A DNA stretch of 64,000 nt from Bacteroidetes bacterium UBA1941 (GTDB lineage Bacteria; Bacteroidota; Bacteroidia; Chitinophagales; LD1): contig DDEZ01000013.1 in the NCBI GenBank assembly GCA_002336805.1, forward strand, positions 71,962 through 135,961, in the 5' to 3' direction. The stretch's first letter is position 1, and the number at the start of each line of letters is the position of its first letter. Under the pieces are notes generated by a model. That model saw only the letters and a program-made list of their open reading frames with translations. It made no database searches and was not told the DNA's origin. Positions 53,807 to 63,212 of this stretch are shown piece after piece. A program made the position numbers and the translations under genes.

Positions 53807-54454
53807 TCACAGATATGCTGCTACTGTCATCCCCCGCTGTATGATATAAGCATGCCATAGCAGGAAGGCGGCCACCGTGCGGTAGGGCTGCCAGTTATTG
53901 GCCATGAGCGCCAGTGCCTCACGGCTGGTGGTGGCCGGGAGTTGCTTTACAGTTTTCATACTATTGACCAGCGCTATATCTCCCAGCGGAAAGAGGTCAC
54001 ACCTGTGCAATACCATCATGAGGTATACATCTGCGGTCCACCGGCCTATGCCTTTCACGGCGGTCAGCTCGCGGTGTATCTCCTCATTGGACAGTCGGTG
54101 AAATGAATCCAGCTGCAGGCGCCCATCCATCACATGCGCGGCGAGGTCGCGTACGTAGATCATTTTCTGCCGGCTGAAGTAGCAGGCTTTCAATTCTTCA
54201 TCTGTGAGTGCCAGTATTTTCTGCGGAGTGATGGCGCCTATTTTTTCTACCAGTTTATCCAGTGCGGCGCGCGCAGAGGCCAGGGACACCTGCTGCTCCA
54301 GTATGATATGCACCAGCGTAGCAAAGCCCTCCCGGCGTGACCACAGCGGCGGGTAGCCATGCCGGCGTATGATGCCGCCCAGGTCATGGTCCATCTGCCC
54401 CAGCCGGTCACAGATCTCATGAAAATCAGCCTCAGAGAATGATGCATCTTTCAT
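53807..54454 (-). CDS. DNA-3-methyladenine glycosylase II (AlkA-like HhH-GPD)
   Basis: 215 residues. The helix-hairpin-helix LTAVKGIGRWTADVYLMM and, 20 residues on, the catalytic Asp in FPLGDIALV define the HhH-GPD superfamily; LEQQVSLASARAALDKL is the typical helix before it. No Cys-rich iron-sulfur loop follows, which fits AlkA rather than Nth/MutY. It excises alkylated bases such as 3-methyladenine and, with Tag 10 kb away, gives two alkylation-repair enzymes in the window. Confidence 0.9.
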   Translation of the reverse strand: MKDASFSEADFHEICDRLGQMDHDLGGIIRRHGYPPLWSRREGFATLVHIILEQQVSLASARAALDKLVEKIGAITPQKILALTDEELKACYFSRQKMIYVRDLAAHVMDGRLQLDSFHRLSNEEIHRELTAVKGIGRWTADVYLMMVLHRCDLFPLGDIALVNSMKTVKQLPATTSREALALMANNWQPYRTVAAFLLWHAYIIQRGMTVAAYL

Positions 54455-54586
54455 AACATAAGATTAATAAATGTGCGTAGCCTGACCATATAATGTGCAT
54501 ATCTCCCGTGTTAATGATTGCTTAACCTTCCCGAAACGATTTGGCCTTTTGCGGGGAATATTTTCGCGGCCAATAATCTACCTGAT

Positions 54587-57415
54587 ATGCTAAGAAGATC
54601 GATACTCGCACTGGTCCTGCTCTGTAGCTGCACCATCCATGCCCTGGCGGCAGGCACACTCTCCGGCCATATCATAGATGACAAGAAGCAGGCTGTGATA
54701 GGCGCCATAGTGATGATAGACAGCAATACTACCTATGCTGCGCAGACAGACTATGATGGCAACTACACGATAGAAAACATACCTGCCGGCAGGCATGTGA
54801 TCAGGATCAGCTATGTATCCTACACTACCATCACACAGGAGCTGCTGATCTCAGATGGGGCCAATACCAAGGATGTAGCGCTGGAGCCTGAGGCCCAGAA
54901 GATCAAAGAAGTGACCGTGCAGGAGGTACGCCGCAGGAATACGGAGAACGCCGTGAATATGGAGATACGCAAGGCCAACAGCATCGTAAGCGGCATCTCA
55001 TCTGCACAGATACAAAAGACGCAGGACCGCAGTGCAGCGGATGTGGTGAAGCGCATACCCGGTGTGACGATCATAGATGGCCGCTTCATCAATATACGCG
55101 GGCTGAGTGACAGGTACAATAATGTTTTCCTCAATGATGCGGGTGCGCCCAGCTCAGAGGCAGACAGGAGGGCCTTCTCCTTTGATGTGATACCGAGTGG
55201 CATGATAGAGCGCATCCTGATCTACAAGACGCCATCTGCCGAGCTGCCGGGAGATTTTGCCGGAGGCATGGTGAAGATATACACGCCTGCTATGCCGGAG
55301 AAAAACTCCGTGACGGTGAGCTACACGACCTCTTTTCGTGAGGGCAGTACTTTTCAGCCTTTCTACAGCACAGCAGGCAGCAAGACGGATATGCTCGGAT
55401 TTGATAACGGATACAGAAATATGCCGGGCGGTACGCCATCGTATATTCAGAAAAATGATCCTAATATCAGCTCCATCACCAAAGGATTCAGGAATGACTG
55501 GGGCATCAGCAGGGGGCAAGCTATACCCGACCAGCGTGCGGCCTTTACGCTGCAGCGCGTGGTGAAAAAGGGCAAATTCCAGTTTGGCAATACGACAGCG
55601 ATCACCTATACCAATACGCAGTCTACCTACCTGGTAAAGCGGGCCGACTATGACTCTGTGGGCAAGAATATGGATCAGTCTGATACGGTGAGTACCCGCA
55701 CGGTATATGCCGGTATCATGGAGAATATGGCATTCAAGTGGGGCGGGCATCAGATAGAGATCAAGGCGCTGCTAAACCAGATGGGCGTCTCTCAGACCAC
55801 CCTACGCAATGATACCTTTAATGGTAAGAATGAGCGCTTCTATGCAGAGTATTATCAGCAGCGCACCACTGCGCTGACACAGCTGGCCGGCGGGCACAAC
55901 TTTAATAATGAGGCGACAGTCTACAACTGGAACCTGAGCTATGCCTACAGTGCCCGCAAGGAGCCTGATTTTAAGCGAATCAAGTTTGCGTACAATCCAT
56001 TTGACTCGGTATACAAAGCGCAGATCGCAAACGTGGTGGACCCTGTGAATGGCGGCGGGCGATTCTATTCGGACCTGAAGGAGCACGTCTTTTCTTTCAA
56101 TCACGGTATCAGGCAGCAAGTCAAGACACGCGGCTACAGCTTCGAGCTCTCTGCAGGCAACTATGTAGAGTACAAGATGCGCAGTTTTGCGGCAAGGCTG
56201 ATAGGCTATACTATCAAGCCGAGCGCTACGGCGCAACACCTGCTGGAGCAGCCGCTGGCTAGCATCTTTGACCCCACAGCAGTAGGCGAGCCGACCAACT
56301 TCCGCCTGGATGAGATAACCAGTCCGTCAGATGCCTACAAGGCGCAGAACCTGCAGGTAGCTACCTACGTCAATTTTGTTTTCCCTGTCAGGAATATCGT
56401 GAAGATCATAGTGGGCGTGCGCCATGAGTACAATAAGCAATCCCTGCAGAGCCATGTGAACCTGGATAGTGTGAGTCCGAGCATCGTGACGCACTTTGTA
56501 CTGCCATCGCTCAATGCGGCCTTTAACGTGCACAAAAATATGCTGATGCGAGCGGCCTACGGCATGACGGTGAACAGGCCGGAGTTTCGCGAGTGGTCTC
56601 CGTTTTACTTCTACGACTTCCAGATGAGCGCGGGCAACTATGGCTCCTTGTTCCCTACGGTGTTTTCACCTAATGGTACAGTGCTAAATGTAGCCAAGAT
56701 ACAGAATGTGGACCTGCGCTATGAGTACTATCCATCTCCCGGAGATATGGTGCATGTGGGCGGATTCTTCAAATACTTTAAGGATCCTATCCAGCAGGTG
56801 ATCACGCCTACGGGTGGTACGGATAGCAAGGGTTTCACCTATATCAATGGTGACCATGCATATACAGGAGGCGTGGAGGTGGACATACGCAAGAACCTCG
56901 GCTTCCTGCAGTCCTCACGCCACAAAGGCCTGGAGAGTTATGACCTCGATACCCGCCACAACGTGATGGCAGATTTCAACCTCGTATTTAATGCTGCCTA
57001 CATTTACTCACGCCTCTACCTGCCTGACCTGCCATCTCTGAGTCGTACTACACAGCTGCAGGGCCAGTCGCCATATATAGTCAATGCCGGTATCTACTAT
57101 CAGAATGACAGTATAGGCCTGCAGGCGTCGCTGCTGTACAATGTATCAGGCCCACGCATCTATGCCATAGGCAATAAGTTTTATCCGAATATAGGAGAGA
57201 TGCCTAAGCACAGCCTGGATCTTACTTTGTCCTATACTATCCTGAAGCACCTGACCTTTATGGTAGCCATACAGGATATAGTGGGCCAGCCATCGCGTCT
57301 GGTACTGGATATAGACCGCAATGGTAAGTTTGATACAAAGCATGGACTGGACCGCGACATCCGCAGCTATGTGATGAACAGGTACTACTCTGTAGGAGTC
57401 AGGGCGCGGTTCTGA
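54587..57415 (+). CDS. TonB-dependent receptor (SusC/FecA-like) with CarboxypepD-reg N-terminal domain
   Basis: About 942 residues from ATG 54587. Signal peptide (ending IHALAAG), carboxypeptidase-regulatory-like domain (GTLSGHIIDDKKQAVIGAIVM; AGRHVIRISYVSYTTI), then plug (SAADVVKRIPGVTIIDGRFINIRGLSDRY) and a 22-stranded barrel ending in VGVRARF. It imports a ligand across the outer membrane with TonB energy. No SusD gene follows, so glycan uptake is unlikely; the next genes encode a haem lipoprotein (overlapping TGATG) and a secreted beta-helix protein. Ligand unknown, possibly iron or another metal. Confidence 0.92.
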   Translation: MLRRSILALVLLCSCTIHALAAGTLSGHIIDDKKQAVIGAIVMIDSNTTYAAQTDYDGNYTIENIPAGRHVIRISYVSYTTITQELLISDGANTKDVALEPEAQKIKEVTVQEVRRRNTENAVNMEIRKANSIVSGISSAQIQKTQDRSAADVVKRIPGVTIIDGRFINIRGLSDRYNNVFLNDAGAPSSEADRRAFSFDVIPSGMIERILIYKTPSAELPGDFAGGMVKIYTPAMPEKNSVTVSYTTSFREGSTFQPFYSTAGSKTDMLGFDNGYRNMPGGTPSYIQKNDPNISSITKGFRNDWGISRGQAIPDQRAAFTLQRVVKKGKFQFGNTTAITYTNTQSTYLVKRADYDSVGKNMDQSDTVSTRTVYAGIMENMAFKWGGHQIEIKALLNQMGVSQTTLRNDTFNGKNERFYAEYYQQRTTALTQLAGGHNFNNEATVYNWNLSYAYSARKEPDFKRIKFAYNPFDSVYKAQIANVVDPVNGGGRFYSDLKEHVFSFNHGIRQQVKTRGYSFELSAGNYVEYKMRSFAARLIGYTIKPSATAQHLLEQPLASIFDPTAVGEPTNFRLDEITSPSDAYKAQNLQVATYVNFVFPVRNIVKIIVGVRHEYNKQSLQSHVNLDSVSPSIVTHFVLPSLNAAFNVHKNMLMRAAYGMTVNRPEFREWSPFYFYDFQMSAGNYGSLFPTVFSPNGTVLNVAKIQNVDLRYEYYPSPGDMVHVGGFFKYFKDPIQQVITPTGGTDSKGFTYINGDHAYTGGVEVDIRKNLGFLQSSRHKGLESYDLDTRHNVMADFNLVFNAAYIYSRLYLPDLPSLSRTTQLQGQSPYIVNAGIYYQNDSIGLQASLLYNVSGPRIYAIGNKFYPNIGEMPKHSLDLTLSYTILKHLTFMVAIQDIVGQPSRLVLDIDRNGKFDTKHGLDRDIRSYVMNRYYSVGVRARF

Positions 57416-57813
57416 TGCGTGCGGCTGTGGTCATACTGCTGTGTGGCCTGATGGTGGCGGCAGGCTGTACCAGAGACAGAGCGATAGTCCTGCAGCCAGT
57501 GCATATAGTATGTGATAGTACCTCGCCGGGCTATCATAGTTGTATCCGGCCGATCTTTGAGGTACACTGCTATGGATGCCACTCAGATTCAGCTACGGCA
57601 CATGGCAGCCTGGGCTTTGATATAGAAGACTTCTCTCAGCTGAAAAACTATCTCACCTACTACTATCATAATGATAGTGTGTACGGGTCTAAATTTATGA
57701 GGGCCATAGCACATGGATCAGGTGTTTTGGTAATGCCGCCATCATATAGGATGCCTGATTCATCCATCTCTCTGATACGCAGCTGGATCAGCCGTGGCGC
57801 GCCTGATAGCTAG
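57415..57813 (+). CDS. Cytochrome c-like lipoprotein
   Basis: 132 residues. Lipoprotein signal with lipobox VAAGC (Cys near residue 18). A single haem-binding motif CYGCH lies in FEVHCYGCHSDS, and Met in VLVMPPSYRMPDS is a candidate sixth ligand. It resembles the small c-type cytochromes anchored to the membrane in Bacteroidota. Its start overlaps the TonB receptor's stop, so the two are coupled, suggesting a redox step (for example metal reduction or oxidation) linked to uptake. Confidence 0.85.
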   Translation: MRAAVVILLCGLMVAAGCTRDRAIVLQPVHIVCDSTSPGYHSCIRPIFEVHCYGCHSDSATAHGSLGFDIEDFSQLKNYLTYYYHNDSVYGSKFMRAIAHGSGVLVMPPSYRMPDSSISLIRSWISRGAPDS

Positions 57814-57917
57814 GTATAGCGTGTGTATAACTGTGCAGCGCTGCACCTAATCTTAATCGGGCGGTAAACATTTGATAACATCTACACGGGACTTTTGCCG
57901 GCACAAAACTAAGCATA

Positions 57918-59822
57918 ATGAAAAACATTTATCAGAAACTCACTACCTGCCTGATGGCGCTCGGACTGACCGGTGCAGTGTCTGCGCAGTCATTTACCAA
58001 GGTGACGGTACAGGATAGCATCGCTACAGATACACACTGGACCAATGACCGCCAGTACCTGCTGAAAGGATACGTATATGTGACCAATGGTCATACGCTG
58101 ACCATAGATCCGGGTACGGTGATACGCGGTGACAAGCAGACCAAAGGTGCGCTCATAGTAGAGCGTGGCGCTAAGATCATGGCGATGGGTACTGCCGCTC
58201 AGCCGATCGTGTTTACATCTAATGAAGCTATAGGAAACCGCTCATACGGCGACTGGGGTGGCGTGATACTCTGTGGCAAATCTCCCAACAACTGGGCCTC
58301 AGGTACGGCGCAGGTAGAGGGCGGTCCTCGCTCACTCTACGGCGGCACAGATCCTCATGACAACTCCGGCGAGATGCACTATGTACGTATCGAGTTTCCG
58401 GGTATCGCCTTCTCTCCAAACAATGAGGTGAATGGCCTTACCTTCTGCTCTGTAGGTGATGCTACACAGATAGACCACATACAGGTGTCATACTCCGGCG
58501 ATGACTCCTATGAGTGGTTTGGTGGCAATGTGAATACCAAGTACCTCGTGGCACTGGGTACATGGGATGATGACTTTGACAATGACTGTGGCTATGCAGG
58601 CTACAATCAGTATGGTATCTCTCTGCGCGATCCATATGCGGCTGACAACTCCGGCTCAAAGGCATGGGAGTCTGACAGCTACCAGAATGGTACCCACACC
58701 GGCCTGAATGGTGATGTGATGCCTACACATCCGGTGTTTACAAACTATACGGTAGTAGGCCCGCTGGTGCAGCCTGGCTCTACTGCATATGATCCGCAGT
58801 TTGTAGCTGGTGTGCACATGCGCCGCGGCAGCTCTATGAGCCTGCTGAATAGCGTAGTGGTAGGATATCCTGCCGGCCTGCTGATCGATGAGTCTGACTC
58901 TACCGCATTTGGCTCTACTATCGCAAACCTGGTGAGCGGCGCAGCAGAGTTTAAGAATAATGCGATAGCTGGTATCCAGACAAATGGCGTAGGTGGTGGC
59001 AAAGAAGTAGTGCTGGTATATAACGGAGCCCGCTCTCTGACCCCTACCAACCTGGCCAGCCCTGATACTACAGGTAGCGGCATATTTTCTTTCGCACCAT
59101 GGTCCGGCCCCTGGGCATTTATCAAGGATGCAGCTAATAAAGATAAGATCTATGCAAATGAGCAAAATGGCCTGCGTATCCAGAATCCATTTAACCTCAC
59201 TAATCCGGATTTCACTCCGACCAGCACGTCTCCTATATCATACAACTCTACAGCCCTCCCATCATATGTGACCGCGGGTGGTACACTGGACCCATTCAGC
59301 AATGGCAAACTGTATCCATATGATCCTACCAAGCCGATCAATACGGATACCACTGGCCTTTTCATCAACTACAATGCTCCTAACCTACTGCCAAACCTGA
59401 CCAGCAGCAAACTGAGCAGCAGCTTCTTTACCCCGGAGAATCACATCGGCGCGCAGAACTACAATACCGCCAAGTGGACAGCAGGATGGACCAACTGGGA
59501 TCCGAATAACACAGACTACGATAGCCGCTCTGCCTCTACTGGTATCGCTAACTATAATGAAGAGAAACTCTACCTGCAGGTATCTCCAAACCCGGCTCAG
59601 AACGAAGCCGTACTCGGATACGCGCTGGCTGCAAACTCAGATCTGAACATCACTATCTACGATATGATGGGCCAGCAGGTGAAAACGATCCTCGACGAGA
59701 AAAATGTAGCTGCAGGCAAGTATGCTTTCAAATTTGAAACTGCTGACCTGAGCACAGGTGTATACATCATCAATGTGACAACAGAGTCCGCACACGCCGC
59801 TATCAGGCTGGCTGTGAAGTAA
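57918..59822 (+). CDS. Secreted beta-helix-like protein with T9SS sorting domain
   Basis: 634 residues. Signal peptide 1-23 (ending GAVSAQ). The first 120 residues read YLLKGYVYVTNGHTLTIDPG, TVIRGDKQTKGALIVERGAK and IMAMGTAAQPIVFTSNEA, i.e. turns of a parallel beta-helix. A region with DDDFDNDCGYAGYNQYG could bind calcium. The T9SS sorting domain occupies the last 75 residues (VSPNPAQNEAVLGY...IRLAVK). Proteins of this type often sit next to TonB receptors in this phylum. Here it follows the receptor and cytochrome by 104 bp, so one functional unit is likely. Confidence 0.82.
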   Translation: MKNIYQKLTTCLMALGLTGAVSAQSFTKVTVQDSIATDTHWTNDRQYLLKGYVYVTNGHTLTIDPGTVIRGDKQTKGALIVERGAKIMAMGTAAQPIVFTSNEAIGNRSYGDWGGVILCGKSPNNWASGTAQVEGGPRSLYGGTDPHDNSGEMHYVRIEFPGIAFSPNNEVNGLTFCSVGDATQIDHIQVSYSGDDSYEWFGGNVNTKYLVALGTWDDDFDNDCGYAGYNQYGISLRDPYAADNSGSKAWESDSYQNGTHTGLNGDVMPTHPVFTNYTVVGPLVQPGSTAYDPQFVAGVHMRRGSSMSLLNSVVVGYPAGLLIDESDSTAFGSTIANLVSGAAEFKNNAIAGIQTNGVGGGKEVVLVYNGARSLTPTNLASPDTTGSGIFSFAPWSGPWAFIKDAANKDKIYANEQNGLRIQNPFNLTNPDFTPTSTSPISYNSTALPSYVTAGGTLDPFSNGKLYPYDPTKPINTDTTGLFINYNAPNLLPNLTSSKLSSSFFTPENHIGAQNYNTAKWTAGWTNWDPNNTDYDSRSASTGIANYNEEKLYLQVSPNPAQNEAVLGYALAANSDLNITIYDMMGQQVKTILDEKNVAAGKYAFKFETADLSTGVYIINVTTESAHAAIRLAVK

Positions 59823-59849
59823 GAATACGATTTGATCTCTCTCCTTCAG

Positions 59850-59880
59850 CCCTTGCCCCGAAAAGGCAGGGGCTTTTTAC
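59850..59880 (+). terminator. Rho-independent terminator after T9SS gene
   Basis: AGCCCTTGCC pairs with GGCAGGGGCT around CCGAAAA, followed by five T. It ends the TonB receptor unit. Confidence 0.85.
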
Positions 59881-59941
59881 TATATAGCAGGAGGGTGGGG
59901 GTTTGGGAAAAATCAATACTTTTGAATACAAATAAGCAGAC

Positions 59942-61207
59942 ATGGCAGAAGCTATCAGACTAGGCCGTATGACGGACACAATGGAGGAAGGATTTGTGGC
60001 GGAGATCAATGTGAAGGTAGGCGATACCGTAAAGGTAGGCGACGCAGTAGCCGATATAGAGACAGACAAGGCGACACTCCCGCTGGAGTCATATTACAAT
60101 GGCACGATACTGCACATAGCAGTAAAGAAGGGCGATACACTGCCTCTCAACTCGCTGGTGGCCATAGTGGGCAAACCGGGAGAAGACTTCTCCGCACTGC
60201 TCAGTGATGCAGGTGCCTCTGCCCCTAAGAAGGAAGAAAAGACCGACGCACCATCACAGCAGGCCGCTGAGAGCAAAACGCCTGCACAGCAGGCCACTAC
60301 TGCCGCATCGGTACAGCAGCCTTCGGCTACTGCACCGACGGTCACACCGGAGGACGGTCGTGTGAAAGCATCTCCACTGGCCAAGGCGATAGCAAAAGAA
60401 AAAGGTATAGACCTCGCTAAGGTAAGTGGCTCAGGAGAGGAAGGGCGTATAGTAAAGAAAGACCTGGAGAATGTGAGTGCCACTCCTGCAGTAGCGGCAC
60501 CGGCGGCCAGTGTATATACCGGCCAGGAATCTTATACTGATACCAAGGTATCTCAGATGCGCAAGAGCATAGCTAAGCGCCTGACGCAATCCAAGAATGA
60601 CAATCCGCACTTCTACCTCTCCGTAGATGTCAATATGGACAAGGCCGTGGCCCTGCGCACAGAGCTGAATAATCTGCTGCCTGCCAAGGTCTCTTTTAAT
60701 GACTTTGTGATCAAGGCGGTGGCCCTGAGCCTGCGCCAGCATCCGGCTGTGAATAGCTCATGGCTCGGAGATACGATCCGCCGCTATAGCCACATCCATA
60801 TCGGTATGGCGGTGGCTGTAGACGAGGGCCTGCTGGTGCCAGTCATTAAGTTTGCGAATAATAAGAGCATCTCTGATATAGCAGCCGAGGCGAAGGCATG
60901 GGGCGAGAAGGCCAAGAGCAAGAAACTGCTCCCGGCAGACATGGAAGGCAGCACCTTTACCATCTCTAACCTGGGTATGTTTGGCATAGAGGAGTTCACA
61001 GCGATCATCAATGAGCCTAATGCCTGCATCCTGGCAGTAGGTGCCATACGCCAGACACCGATAGTGGTAAATGGTGAGATCAAGGTAGGCAATATGATGA
61101 AGCTCACGCTCTCATCTGATCACCGCGCTGTAGATGGAGCTGTAGGCGCCAAATTTATGCAGACGCTGAAGCAGATGCTGGAGGAGCCTATGAGGATCTT
61201 CATCTGA
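59942..61207 (+). CDS. Dihydrolipoamide acetyltransferase (E2) of a 2-oxoacid dehydrogenase complex, probably pyruvate
   Basis: 421 residues. One lipoyl domain (residues 1-77) with lipoyl-Lys43 in ETDKATLPLES, an Ala/Gln/Thr-rich linker, the E1/E3-binding domain (about 140-177, VKASPLAKAIAKEKGIDL) and the catalytic domain with His394 and Asp398 in DHRAVDGA. It transfers acetyl from lipoate to CoA. The genes for E1 and E3 are not adjacent. A TACTTTTG -7-like box at 59917-59924 lies just upstream. Confidence 0.92.
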   Translation: MAEAIRLGRMTDTMEEGFVAEINVKVGDTVKVGDAVADIETDKATLPLESYYNGTILHIAVKKGDTLPLNSLVAIVGKPGEDFSALLSDAGASAPKKEEKTDAPSQQAAESKTPAQQATTAASVQQPSATAPTVTPEDGRVKASPLAKAIAKEKGIDLAKVSGSGEEGRIVKKDLENVSATPAVAAPAASVYTGQESYTDTKVSQMRKSIAKRLTQSKNDNPHFYLSVDVNMDKAVALRTELNNLLPAKVSFNDFVIKAVALSLRQHPAVNSSWLGDTIRRYSHIHIGMAVAVDEGLLVPVIKFANNKSISDIAAEAKAWGEKAKSKKLLPADMEGSTFTISNLGMFGIEEFTAIINEPNACILAVGAIRQTPIVVNGEIKVGNMMKLTLSSDHRAVDGAVGAKFMQTLKQMLEEPMRIFI

Positions 61208-61230
61208 TCACTCAGAAGATACGAAAACAA

Positions 61231-61257
61231 AAAAGCGGCTGAGTAGCCGCTTTTTTT
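61231..61257 (+). terminator. Rho-independent terminator after E2 gene
   Basis: AAAAGCGGCT pairs with AGCCGCTTTT around GAGT, then more T. Between convergent genes, so it can work in both directions. Confidence 0.85.
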
Positions 61258-61278
61258 ATACTTGCTAATGAAAAGTCT

Positions 61279-61584
61279 TTAGTCGAGTATGATGTCTACT
61301 ACAGAGTTGATCGGGATGAAGACACCACCGCGCAGCACGATAAACTTATCGGTACGGGCCCACACGCGTGATACGATCTCGCTCTGGCCTTCTTCCGTAT
61401 TGAATATGATGCGGACATTATTGTAATAGTTATTGCCCATCAGCATCGCCATATATAGTTTCTGGTCTTTCATTTTGATCCTCTCCTGTGTGTGTGAATT
61501 TGTTTCGTTTTTAAAAGTCACCTTCAGCAGGTCGTTTGTCTCTATTCTTTTAGCAGCACCCATTGTAATACTTTTTGCGGCCAT
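61279..61584 (-). CDS. Small conserved-looking protein, possibly nucleic-acid-binding beta fold
   Basis: 101 residues; an alternative start is ATG 61563. The sequence is beta-rich (LLKVTFKNETNSHTQERIKMK; YNNVRIIFNTEEGQSEIVSRVW; FIVLRGGVFIPINSVVDIIL), an arrangement of about five strands in a small barrel. No signal peptide. I do not recognise a family, but the PINSVVDI ending recalls short Bacteroidota proteins. Leftward and alone. Confidence 0.6.
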   Translation of the reverse strand: MAAKSITMGAAKRIETNDLLKVTFKNETNSHTQERIKMKDQKLYMAMLMGNNYYNNVRIIFNTEEGQSEIVSRVWARTDKFIVLRGGVFIPINSVVDIILD

Positions 61585-61774
61585 ACGGCCTACAGTTAAT
61601 AAAATTCTTCTATCAAGGGTGATATCTCGGGAGAGTTATAGGGGGTATGCTTTCTTATACGCAGCGGTGCGGAAAAGGTTCGAAGATAGCCTCAGAAAAT
61701 TTTGAAAACCATTGCTATAACAAGGTTTGCCCTGTCTGGCTATCATGGCCGGAAATTAGTTAGATTCATGCCGG

Positions 61775-63211
61775 ATGGTATTCAATTCGATAGCATTTGC
61801 CTTTTTTTTGCCGTTGGTCTTCTGCGGCTATTGGTTCATATCCAGGCGTAGCGTCAGATGGCAAAACGCATTCCTGATAGCGGCCAGTTATTTCTTTTAT
61901 GGATGGTGGGATTGGCGCTTTTTGATCTTACTGGCATTCACCTCACTTGTAGATTTCAGTGTGGGCTATAGGCTCAACCGGTCAGAAAATCCAATACACC
62001 GCCGACTGCTCCTCGGGGTCACGCTGGTATCTAATCTATCTGTCTTATTCTTCTTCAAGTATTTTAACTTCTTTGCGGATTCGGCACGTGAGCTCATGAC
62101 TGCATGTGGCTGGAGAGCAGACTTTGTGACCATCAAAGTCTTACTGCCGGTGGGTATCAGCTTCTATACTTTTCAGTCACTTAGCTATACCATAGATGTG
62201 TATCAGCGCAAGATGAAAGGCTCTGAAAACCTGATAGACTTTCTTGCTTTTGTGAGTTTCTTCCCGCAGCTGGTAGCGGGGCCTATAGAGCGCGCGCCTC
62301 ACATGTTGCCCCAGTTTGCCCGGCAGCGGGAGTTTGACTATCACCGGGCAGTGATGGGTGTGCGACGTATCCTTTATGGCCTTTTCAAAAAGATGGTGAT
62401 AGCTGATAATCTTGCTATACTGGCAGATCAGGTCTTTGATCAAGCAGGAGCATTTCATGGTATATCGTCTGCAATAGGCATCCTGGCATTCACTTTTCAG
62501 ATATACTGTGATTTTTCCGGTTATTCAGATATCGCACTTGGCACTGCGCGGCTGTTTGGCTTTGAATTAATGGAGAATTTCCGCGCACCCTATTTTTCTA
62601 TCACTCTCCGTGAATTCTGGAGAAGGTGGCATATTTCTCTGTCTACCTGGTTTCGCGACTATGTCTATATCCCACTCGGCGGCAATAAGGTCAGCACGCC
62701 GCGCAGGATATATAACCTGTTTGTCACTTTCATTTTATCTGGTTTATGGCATGGCGCACAGTGGACGTTTGTGATATGGGGATTCATACATTGGCTTTTT
62801 CTGGCAGTGGAGGAGCTCATGCCGGGCGCACCTGAGTCCTTTATCAGCAGGAATGCTCGCAGGGTGCTGACCTTTATTATTGTTTGTATCGCATGGGTTT
62901 TCTTTCGTGCGCGTACCCTGCAGGAGGCACTACAAATGCTGTATCATACCGCTACGAGACCAGCTGGCGGCGAAAGTATATCAGCGCTGATGCGCGCTAC
63001 CTATCATACGGAGTTGTTTGCGGTATATTTCCTCTGCGTTTTTATTCTCTTCTGCATTTTGGAGTGGCTGATGCGTAAAGAGACATTTGATCTGGTTATG
63101 AACAGGATGCCGACCTTGGCCAGGCGTAGCTCTTATCTGGTGTTAGTGATACTCATCATATTTTGGGGATTCAAAGACAGTGCCCCGGTTTTTATCTATT
63201 TTAAATTCTGA
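61775..63211 (+). CDS. MBOAT-family membrane O-acyltransferase (AlgI-like)
   Basis: 478 residues, about ten to twelve membrane segments. The AlgI/DltB-type signatures are YFFYGWWDWRFL, ISFYTFQSLSYTIDVY, QLVAGPIERAPHMLPQF, EFWRRWHISLSTWFRDYVYIPLGG (start of a conserved loop) and LSGLWHGAQWTFVIWG with the catalytic His. It moves acyl (usually acetyl) groups across the membrane onto an extracellular polymer. The next gene starts 2 nt after its stop and encodes an SGNH-like partner, as in alginate and cellulose acetylation systems. Confidence 0.93.
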   Translation: MVFNSIAFAFFLPLVFCGYWFISRRSVRWQNAFLIAASYFFYGWWDWRFLILLAFTSLVDFSVGYRLNRSENPIHRRLLLGVTLVSNLSVLFFFKYFNFFADSARELMTACGWRADFVTIKVLLPVGISFYTFQSLSYTIDVYQRKMKGSENLIDFLAFVSFFPQLVAGPIERAPHMLPQFARQREFDYHRAVMGVRRILYGLFKKMVIADNLAILADQVFDQAGAFHGISSAIGILAFTFQIYCDFSGYSDIALGTARLFGFELMENFRAPYFSITLREFWRRWHISLSTWFRDYVYIPLGGNKVSTPRRIYNLFVTFILSGLWHGAQWTFVIWGFIHWLFLAVEELMPGAPESFISRNARRVLTFIIVCIAWVFFRARTLQEALQMLYHTATRPAGGESISALMRATYHTELFAVYFLCVFILFCILEWLMRKETFDLVMNRMPTLARRSSYLVLVILIIFWGFKDSAPVFIYFKF

Positions 63212-63212
63212 C

